Assembly: GCA_003427395.1 (NCBI GenBank)
Contig: BFEA01000306.1
Span: 787,639 to 811,704, forward strand
Length of the DNA: 24,066 bases
Direction: 5' to 3'
From: Chara braunii
Taxonomy: Eukaryota; Streptophyta; Charophyceae; Charales; Characeae
The notes beneath the pieces were generated by a model. That model was not told where the DNA came from, searched no databases, and saw only the letters and a program-made list of their open reading frames with translations. The translations under genes were made by a program, and so were the position numbers. Below, in pieces: positions 16,941-24,066 of this stretch (positions are counted from its first letter, which is position 1; every line of letters begins with the position of its first letter).

Positions 16941-17531
16941 GGTAGGTGGTAGATCGTGGAGTGGGAGAGAGACTGGCGGAGGCCAGTGATACTTACCTGT
17001 GGCGCCATCGCTCCAGCTCCATCTTCGTGGTACCTACATCAAGGCGCCAACTTCACAGGTTAGTACTGGACACAGAGAGAGAGAGAGTTCTTCTTCTTCC
17101 TCTTCTAAGTTCACCTTCTCTTTTCACCCTCTCGCCACCTGACTTCTCAGACTACGACAGAGAGAGACAGAGTTGTGACTTGAGACTTGACGACATTCGA
17201 TCCAGACTTGACATTTGGGATTCAGACATCCCGACGAGGGACTATTTGGGCTTATGCCGAAGACTTGGTGTTGACGACATTCCCATCTTCCCCCTCCTCT
17301 TCGTCTATCTCCTTCCTCTTCGTCTGTGTATGGTATGGGCTGGCGCAGTCTTCCTGTGTGAAGCGCCAGGCCCATTTCACACCATGTAACGATGATGATG
17401 ATGTGTGTTCAGGGCTGCATTGCAACATTGATTATTCGGATCACTGGTATCTAAGTCTTCCGCTGTCCTATCTTATACTTTGTATTGAANGGTCGGTTCT
17501 TGTTCTGGTCTGCACGTTACAGTATGCAACA

Positions 17532-17536
17532 CCTAG
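17532..17536. repeat. Target-site duplication CCTAG, right copy
   Basis: CCTAG directly follows the solo LTR end ATGCAACA. The sequence then resumes the LTR B text CCTACACTGCCGGCC, as after 9116 in the other LTR. Confidence 0.93.
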
Positions 17537-17928
17537 CCTACACTGCCGGCCTCTAAAAATGCCACTTTTGTCTTCTTCTGCTCGGCCTCCGGTACCATTT
17601 ACCTCCCTGCCGGGTGCGGTACCGGCCTACCCGCTAGTGCTTTTTCCCCGCTGCAACCCTTCGAAGCCACGGCCACAGGTAAGTACCGGCCCTGAGGGCC
17701 CAACGAACGAACAAGTGCCCTGACGGGCCACACACACACTCGTACCAACCAGCACTGAGACAGGCACAGTCACACACACGCAAGCCAACCAGCACTCAGA
17801 CAGACATGCAGTCCAGCAAGCACACACACACAGACTTAGCAGGCGGGAACTCAGTAGGGCATTCAGTCTATGAGCAAAACTCAAAAATCAGCTGTGTGTT
17901 TCAGTCCATGTTTGGACGCGTTATCACA

Positions 17929-18000
17929 TTTTTCTTTTTCTTTTTTTCTTTTTCTTTTTTTCTTTTTCTTTTTTTCTTTTTCTTTTTTCCTTTTACTTTT
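17929..18000. repeat. T/C-rich tract between elements B and C
   Basis: A (TTTTTC)-type low-complexity run of about 72 bp starts with the TTTTT target duplication of B and ends CTTTTACTTTT against the TGTGAGG start of LTR C. The host pyrimidine tract therefore appears to have received both elements. Confidence 0.85.
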
Positions 18001-19089
18001 TGTGAGGAACAAGCCCTCAAGGGGCCCTATCAGACGTCACATTGTTCTGGGCTAAGGCCCCCAGCAAGCCAAAGTGCCCGCCCTAAGTGAAGGCGGGCCT
18101 GAATATGCGTCAGAGGCAAAATTGGACATTTCCATATGTGGGTATTCAGGCTCTCGCAGCATGCCAGTTGGTTGGGTAGATGCGTGAGCCTCACATTTCT
18201 GCGTCATACAGTTGGCCCAGGCCTTGACAGTTGCGCCTGGGCACACATACACAAAGCAGGGCCGATACGTTGGGAAGCAGGCCTTCGGCCTTGGCAAAAG
18301 CAGTAGTGCCGACACACCTGCCTGGGAGCCCTGCACAGACGCAGCAAACAGCCCAAGTCCAGAGACTCAGGCCGTGCCTAACTGTAAAGGGCCCAGGCCC
18401 TCAACTGCAGTCTCGGGCCTGGGCGCAGGGTCTGGGACCCAACCGGAAGCTACTGGAAGCTTCCAGCCAGGCCACACGCAGCATCCAGGAGGCTGCCACT
18501 TCCACAAAAGGAGTGAGGCAGCCCAGGCCAGGCATTCTGGCCAGTGCTGGCAATGCGGAAGTGCTGCTGTGCTCTCGCTTGATGCTGCGCTGCTGCCAAG
18601 GGCGCTGAGGGGGCGCGTAGAGGTGAAGTGGGGCGCTGCAGGACAGCGGGGCGCAGGCGGCCATAGCCGGGATGCTGGGCGCCAGGGGGTAATGGGGGCG
18701 ATTGAGTGGTCTTCAGGGAAGGAGGCGAGTGTGGGGTAATCAAGGTCTGATTGAGGGTGACGAGATACGTACCTGGTACATGAAGAGAGGTCGGCGATGG
18801 TGTTGGTAGTCATGTGCATTGGTCTTCGTGAGTCGAAGTGATCCTGTTCCGTGAACCGGTTGTAGGTAGGATAGTCGGGTAGAGTAGGCTGGGCGCTGAG
18901 CGCCAGACAGAACAGGGCGACTTTGGATACTGTGTTGGTGTGGCCTACGGGCTTGAATATTGGCTCATTACTTCATTGTATTGCTCTATATGGATAGTCT
19001 CGGTGCATTTGTACTCTCTGCTTGGGACACGACTACTGTGATTTCGCAATTTGGTTTTATGTATATCGCTCACACTCATATTCCTTGCA
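18001..19089 (+). mobile_element. 5' LTR of element C
   Basis: It runs from TGTGAGGAAC to ATTCCTTGCA, with TGTGAGGAA/TTCCTTGCA as imperfect inverted termini (7 of 9), about 1089 bp. A PBS follows 3 nt later, which fixes orientation and the right end. The left end rests on the inverted termini and the edge of the pyrimidine tract. It contains three strong GC stem-loops (18076-18098, 18215-18242, 18391-18424) and an AT-rich end with a TATATGG-like box near 18985. The long ORFs across 18212-18819 overlap in several frames and show no domain. Confidence 0.75.
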
Positions 19090-19092
19090 ATT

Positions 19093-19104
19093 TGGTATCA
19101 GAGC
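19093..19104 (+). promoter_or_regulatory. Primer-binding site of element C (tRNA-iMet)
   Basis: TGGTATCAGAGC is the standard plant retrotransposon PBS, complementary to the 3' end of initiator tRNA-Met. It lies just after the LTR end TTGCA. Confidence 0.92.
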
Positions 19105-19999
19105 TGGTTGGTGATCGCCACTTACCTGGCACCAGCGACATTGTAACTTTGTGCGCTGACGATGCTTCATGTGCAGTAAGGATACATTGGCGCTGGTTGA
19201 TTAGCGGGGCCTAGGTGGAGAGGCTGGCCGCTGGAGGGCTGTGGCGACAGCGTGGGAGCTGTGGCGACAGCGGGTGTATGCATGATGAGGAGAGTATGCT
19301 GACGTGGCATTTTGGCTGAGGTGGCACTGCATTGCCATGTGGGTGGTACTGAGGCTAATGACCGGTCATCAAAATACACGTCGGCCCAATTGGTGAGAAA
19401 TCTGTGGTTGGGGGCGGCTATCTCCAGGTACGTCGTTCCCATTCCTTATCTACCCTCTCAATCTCTTCTTACTGACGCATGTCCATTGGGACAATGCGCA
19501 GGGAGCCAAGGATCCACGATGTGATGAAAAGGACTGAAATGGACAATGCAAGGTCAGTGTAGCATCATCAAGATATGCACATTCCGCATACATACAAGAT
19601 GGCACAAAATGGCGCAGTGGAAGACTTGAAGAGAAGGTCTGATCTGATCTGGACTGACCCGACATCCATCACACATCACACATGTGAGAGAGGGAGGAGG
19701 GACCGCACACATGGAAGAAAGGTCCCTCTTACGCACAGATACATGGGGAGATACCACGGATGAGAGATGGGGGAGGGACGAGACGAGGAGGAAGGAGGCG
19801 AGGGCGTAGACCAAGATCGCAATAACGAAGTCAAAAAAATAGTTCCTTGCCGAGTGTCCAATCAATGTCTGTCCCAGAAATGTTGAATCGGATCCTGGGA
19901 AATGCGCCCAGCATAACCTCTGCCTGAATCCCTACTGATAACCTCTCACACTCTCAGATTCGAAGAAGAAGAGATAACGAGGAAGGAGGGAGAAGGAGG

Positions 20000-20000
<1 letters not shown>

Positions 20001-20057
<57 letters not shown>
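20001..20057. repeat. (GATA)n microsatellite
   Basis: About 14 uninterrupted GATA units within the leader of element C. Confidence 0.97.
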
Positions 20058-20058
<1 letters not shown>

Positions 20059-20149
20059 GAGATGGAGGAGGGAGAGAAGAAGATGAAGCCCTCCTCGCTA
20101 TCTCACCTGCAGGTCGCCGTCACCGTACTGACTGTGTCCGTCGTCATGT

Positions 20150-20690
20150 GCAGGTACCGCGTGGAGCCCAGCTATAGCGCCAGGTAAGCTCGCCGACTGC
20201 AGGTATGGCCTCCGCCACTCCCTATCTCTCCTATGCCCTACTCTCTACTCCGTAACTTAGCGCAGCATAGCGCAGCCTCCAACCAGCAGCGTGTCGCCCA
20301 GAAGTGGGCTACTCGAACTGTCCCCTGCCCAGCCGTGGCCCTGGGCGGCTGGGCCTACCTGGTGCTGTGTGGCCTAGAACGGCCCAGCGGGTCTGGGTCC
20401 CTACCGGACGTCCAGACCCTGCTGCTGATGCAGCGTGGCGCAGAAATGCGCCTGGCCTAAGAACAGCCTCCTACCGGTGCACCTGGCCCAAGGTGTCGTC
20501 TTGGGTCCTGCAGGACCGAAACGACGCCTGTTCCTACCGGTTTGGTGTCAAAAGGCGCCTGGCCTCGTTTCGGGCCTGCCTCTGGTGTACCTGGTCCCAA
20601 GGTCCGGCCTTGGGGCTGCAAGTCCGAAACGGCACCTGAACAGACAGAAGTAAGACAGCACACACACACAAAAAGGTAAGTAAAACGAAA
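20150..20690 (+). repeat. GC-rich block with 108-bp repeat and resemblance to LTR B
   Basis: Two copies of a unit beginning GGTG(C/T)ACCTGG start at 20476 and 20584 (108-bp offset). They share CCAAGGT, TTGGG, CTGCA and CCGAAACG. Around 20258-20325 the text CTTAGCGCAGCATAGCGCAG...GTGTCGCC parallels 8874-8922 in LTR B. GTAAG donors follow CCAG at about 20184 and AAAAG at about 20674. No protein domain is recognisable in the ORFs. It may be a diverged LTR relative embedded in the leader. Confidence 0.45.
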
Positions 20691-21742
20691 CCTATCTACC
20701 TAGTGTGCTACCTAGGGCCTGGAGGGCCGCCGTGGGCCTCCAAGGCGTGTGCTGGATGGTACGCGGCCTGGGGGCCCCTCTGCAACCGTCGGGCCCCTCA
20801 AATGGGGCCCCTGTGCAGGCTCAACATGCAACATTGCCGTGAGGAAACGAGTCCAACTTGAGTGTCCTCTCTTTTGAAAGGAGTGGTGTGCGCTCTATCT
20901 TGAGAAACGACATTCTTCCCGGTGGCGCATCTGGCAAGAGAGGGCGGTGCCTCTGAAGGGCCCTGGTCAAAGCACGGGTCACGGTCACCATGTCAACCCA
21001 TGGGTATTAGTACATGCAGGCCATGCTGCTTTGTCCATTGAGGCTCTTTGTTGCACTGATAGAAGGGGTGTGCGGACTGACCAGTCCTACGTAGACGCTC
21101 CCAGACCGTCTATAAACATTTCTGGTTGGGGTCTGAACTGTCCACTAGCTGTGATCGTCGTCCTGATGCGACGTCAAAGAATTCCTGAGGACTCTCGGGG
21201 GCTGTCCTTAAATTGCCTCTTGATCAGCCAGATCAGTCAGACGCAAGGCTCGTTGCACGTGAGGGTAAATAAAGGGCAGGCTGGTCATAAGCATACTTCT
21301 TGGGCACAGGGGTGGCCGTGGTTGCACACCTTAGACACCGCAGTGTGATGATGCTCATAGGTACGTTGGATACATGGGAAGGGGATTCCAATTGTGAACT
21401 CAACTGTACATCACTAAATTATCCATTGTGCATACATCTGGACACTGTAGGTTATTTTTATCTTGATTAGTTGGTTGATAGACTGCTAACACCTAACAGA
21501 CAGCCTAGAGTAGGACTGTAATCTACCATAGTCAGTTCTCCTTAAAGCTTCTGTGCAGAACTAATCAAAGATAGAGGTAGACTACACGTGTACAGTTTGT
21601 GTAGGTGCTGTTGATGTTGCTTGACTAGTAGTCTAGGTAACCCGCCGGACATCTATTATTTTATTTATTTTTAGAACCGGTCAGACGCATGCTGCGGTAG
21701 GTCCCAAAGAGGACATAAGTGCAGACAGCGTCTGCCTAGCCC

Positions 21743-23550
21743 ATGAGCGGATTAGAGGGTGGGGAGGATAGATCTGACGATAGGAGGCAGACACGACGGA
21801 ATACCGGTCGGATACCCGTTGTGTTCCAGGTTCTACTACCAGGAGACGAGAGAAGGCTCAGGGCCGAGACAAGGGCCCGCAATCTAGAGACTGTGAGACA
21901 GGCAGCAGCAGCGACTGAACGCGCGTTAGCAGCAGCAGCAGCTAGTGCGGTAGTAATGGCTATCTCTTCAGCCATTTCCGTTGCAAACTCAACTGGTCAG
22001 AGTCTGGTATGCCACCCAACGTGACCAGTTCGCAGTCCATCTCCAGTACGTCAGGAGTTGGCACTACTCAGATGGCAGGTTCGCAGTTCAGCTCGCCACC
22101 TCCACGCACCCGGGAGCAGATGGAGCTCCAACAAGTAGAGAGGATTCGCTTAAGGCTAGAGGAGGAACTTAGATAGGCTACTAAAAGAGAGAAAGAGATT
22201 AGAGACAGGAGTGTCAGACTAGAGGGTAGGGAGGCAGACAAGGCTGCACTAGAGGGGTTAGATGACTCGACCCTTAGCAATAATGAAAAGATTCTTAAGG
22301 CGAGCATCCTATCCATGCATGCATACGTGGACAGTAAACTGGATACAATCCAGGACACCTTGGACCAGATCCTGAATGCCATGCACATGCCAGGAATCAG
22401 GCCAGCAATCTTGCCGTCGCTGCCATTCTCAGCGACGACAGGCCCTTATGCCGCTCAGTCCGGACCACCACCAAGTGGTACATCAGCAACAGCCCTATCT
22501 CAGACTGTTGCTTCTTGATCTTCCGGTCCAGCGACTGGTGCTACACCACAGTCACCACTTGTCTCGCCAGCGGGACAACAATTTCCTTGGTATCCCAAGA
22601 CCCCCCTGAAACCACCTCCAACCTTCTCAGGAGACAAGAAGGACGAGGCTCTCGACACGCGGTTGAGAACGGTGCCAGTGTGGGTGAGGGCAAAGAGGAC
22701 ATTGGTAGAGGAGGAAGTGATTATTGTTGCATCCTACTTAGACGGTTCAGCAGCTCGCTGGCTAAATGGATTGGTAGCTTCAAAGGGGTTCGACAGGAAC
22801 ATGGGTGATTGGGCGCAGACCCACACCCTAGAAAGCTTTATGGACTTAGTAGAAGCACGGTGACACAATCCTCGGCAGGCACAGATTGCCACTGATGGAT
22901 TATTAAAGCTTGATGTTAGGAAGTACAAGTCAGTGCGAGAGCTTACCACAACCGTAGAGCGCCTGATCGTTGTCCCAGGAATGGAGTACAATCCAAAGGT
23001 CTTGTTGACCACGTTCTTGAGATGTCTTCCGACATACATCAAGAACTTATTAGCCAGTGAGGATCGTAGAGAGTCTCACACCCTTGAAACATTCAGTAAA
23101 AAGGCCCTAGACTTAGAGGCTACGCTCAAACCCCTTCTACGGACAGGAGAAAGAAGAAGACTCCACAGGAATGGAAGAAGAAGGGTAATCGATTGATGAT
23201 GGTTGATTCCAAAGGGAATCAAACTGAAATTGGTGATGTTTCTGAACTTGTGGAGGGTGTAAAGTTAGATGGCGAGGAGAGTGCTGAGGGTAGCAACCTC
23301 GCCGCAGTAGTTAAGACTAAGGCAGCGGGCCGCGGCAAGGGCGGTCAGCAAAGGAGTGAGGGGCAGGCCGCCAACCCAAACAAAATAGCAGCTTGGGTTA
23401 GAGCAGGTCTGGATCAAGATGTGTGGCGGGACCATTGGTGGAGGTGCTTGCATAAACTGTGGCGAGTACAGCCATACGCAGTTTAAAAGTAAGAACATGA
23501 AGGTCTCGCAGAAGATCCCTCCTAAGGCTGGGTTTCCTTACTCTTAGTCT
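21743..23550 (+). pseudogene. gag: gag of element C, multiply broken
   Basis: It opens at ATG 21743 (MSGLEGGEDRSDDRRQ). After an Ala-rich stretch a frameshift (about 22000) leads into frame 1: REQMELQQVERIRLRLEEEL, TAG at 22174-22176, then a coiled-coil-like region and SMHAYVDSKLDTIQDTLDQI. TGA at 22516-22518 follows. The gag core runs WYPKTPLKPPPTFSGDKKDE, SYLDGSAARWLNGLV, FMDLVEAR, with TGA 22861-22863 at an expected Trp, then YNPKVLLTTFLRCLPTYIKN. Further shifts occur near 23150 and 23440. The end is a knuckle-like CINCGEYSHTQFKS at 23449-23490, whose fourth ligand is Ser instead of Cys, and TAG at 23548-23550. This gag family differs from gag A and gag B. No pol follows. Confidence 0.85.
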
Positions 23551-23576
23551 GGGGCCTCTACGAGCTCCAGCTTGGG

Positions 23577-24066
23577 AAACAATTGAGAGATAATGTAGGG
23601 AAGTTTTGTGAGGGCGCCATTCAGGGTGCCAAAGCAGTAGCCGCTGTAGAGGGAGAGGCCAGACCCCGTAAGGATCCAGTGAAACTCAAGTTCCCAGATG
23701 CGTACGGGGGGAAGAAGGAAGAAAACTTTGACAACTGGGAAGCCAGTGTCAATAGTTATATTTATTTGCAGCATATCTTGGTCGAGGAACAAGTCCTTGT
23801 GGCCTTCCAGGCCCTCAAAAATGAAGCGGCTAGTTTTGCCAGGTCTCTTGCGCGTACAGCCGNTTGTGAAAACAACCTGGTTGTGTATTCCAAAGTTACT
23901 CCTCTTTCTCAATTCCTCAAGCTCCTCAAGGAGCGGTTCGCTGACCCAACGCGAGGCATTAGAGCCTCTGATAAGCTCCAAACGATCCACTCGCGGCAGT
24001 GGAGGAGTGCTAAGGCACTCAAGAGTACTATGGACGACTTGGTAGCCGTCCCTGACCACGGGGTCA
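23577..24066 (+). pseudogene. gag: Fragment of a gag A-type gene, 5'-truncated, runs off window
   Basis: Frame 3 is open from about 23580 to the window end without a start codon. It encodes QLRDNVGKFCEGAIQGAKA, then FDNWEASVNSYIYLQHIL and SDKLQTIHSRQWRSA, matching gag A residues for 1156-1646. About 22 of 162 residues differ, and many DNA differences fall at third codon positions. One N at 23863. It joins the end of gag C abruptly near 23575, so it is a second, separate lineage of the element A family. In this stretch it has no stop or frameshift. Confidence 0.85.

Larger units (their letters stand above)
16396..17531 (+). mobile_element. Solo LTR inserted in the 5' LTR of element B
   Basis: This 1136-bp insertion starts TGTGGCATAC and ends GTATGCAACA (near-perfect inverted termini, 9 of 10). 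It is flanked by CCTAG on both sides and contains no gag, pol, PBS or PPT, so it is a solo LTR left by LTR-LTR recombination. It is dated after element B by nesting. Its first 250 bp resemble 6960-7229 in inverse orientation. It holds GC-rich hairpins (16419-16606), short tandem repeats (16843-16940), a CT-rich middle and an AT-richer end. Orientation (+) is inferred from the GC-rich hairpin start and AT-rich end shared with LTR C and is not proven. ORFs such as 16946-17389 show no domain. Confidence 0.92.
15542..17928 (-). mobile_element. 5' LTR of element B, split by a solo LTR
   Basis: It runs from TGTTATGACC (15542) to CGTTATCACA (17928). Without the 1136-bp insertion and its 5-bp target duplication it is about 1246 bp, against 1276 bp for its partner; most of the difference is a 21-bp shorter pyrimidine tract plus two small indels near 17595 and 17635. 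The outer flank TTTTT (17929-17933) matches 8238-8242. N at 15731. Confidence 0.93.
19105..21742 (+). other. Very long leader of element C
   Basis: This is 2.6 kb between PBS and gag with no recognisable gene. It holds a two-copy repeat with hairpin GCTGTGGCGACAGC (about 19240-19275), a purine-rich stretch (19680-20000), a (GATA)n microsatellite, a GC-rich block with splice-like signals (20150-20690), short GGCC-type palindromes (20700-20840), an 85-bp block shared with the element A leader (21146-21230), and an intron-acceptor-like TTTATTTTTAG near 21675. It is far longer than usual Ty3/gypsy leaders, so an internal insertion or a spliced leader is possible. Confidence 0.55.

Noticed and set aside
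16946-17389. 147-codon ORF in the solo LTR
   Set aside because: No recognisable domain, low-complexity Leu/Ser/Arg composition, and it lies wholly within LTR sequence.
18212-18819. Protein-coding genes on both strands within LTR C
   Set aside because: Several overlapping frames are open together in GC-rich sequence, with no domain, and the region is LTR by PBS and termini.
20001-20057. CRISPR-like or other functional repeat array
   Set aside because: It is a plain GATA tetranucleotide microsatellite with no spacers.

Overview
The window reads as repeat-rich nuclear DNA of a eukaryote. It contains nested Ty3/gypsy-type LTR retrotransposons with chromodomain-like pol ends, tRNA-iMet primer-binding sites, GT-AG splice consensus, microsatellites and scattered single Ns from a draft assembly. 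Nothing bacterial is seen: no operons and no Shine-Dalgarno pattern. The gag and pol style (a charged coiled-coil gag starting MVDLRSGKS, chromovirus-like pol) and the plant-like PBS suggest a streptophyte, possibly a charophyte alga such as Chara. That assignment is inference from family resemblance and was not checked.

Layout. (1) 1-6042, + strand: element A, a decayed Ty3/gypsy element entered inside its 5' leader, with gag, zinc knuckle, protease, RT, RNase H, integrase and chromodomain-like tail. It carries several in-frame stops, frameshifts, a deletion through the RT active site, an integrase Asp-to-Asn change and a 61-bp tandem duplication. (2) 6043-7229: probable 3' LTR or flank of A with a TATA box, small palindromic repeats and tRNA-like motifs, then an LTR end related to the solo LTR further along. 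(3) 7230-8242: the only stretch that looks non-LTR, with a possible LINE relic, two phase-compatible candidate exons on the - strand and low-complexity DNA. (4) 8243-17928, - strand: element B, a structurally complete LTR element with two LTRs, PBS, PPT and a TTTTT/TTTTT target duplication. It lacks zinc knuckle and protease and has a 347-bp tandem duplication in gag. Its 5' LTR is split by a 1136-bp solo LTR (16396-17531) with a CCTAG target duplication; the other LTR of B preserves the empty site. (5) 18001-23550, + strand: the 5' part of element C (LTR, PBS, very long leader, decayed gag), joined near 23575 to a fragment of gag A that runs off the window.

No element here looks able to move by itself: A has lost RT and integrase catalytic residues, B has no protease, and C has no pol in view. 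The most interesting material is structural: a chain of stem-loops just after the PBS of B, arrays of GC-rich hairpins in three different LTRs, a splice-site-flanked open frame antisense inside both LTRs of B, stop codons placed mainly where CAG or TGG codons are expected, and the filled/empty-site pair for the solo LTR.
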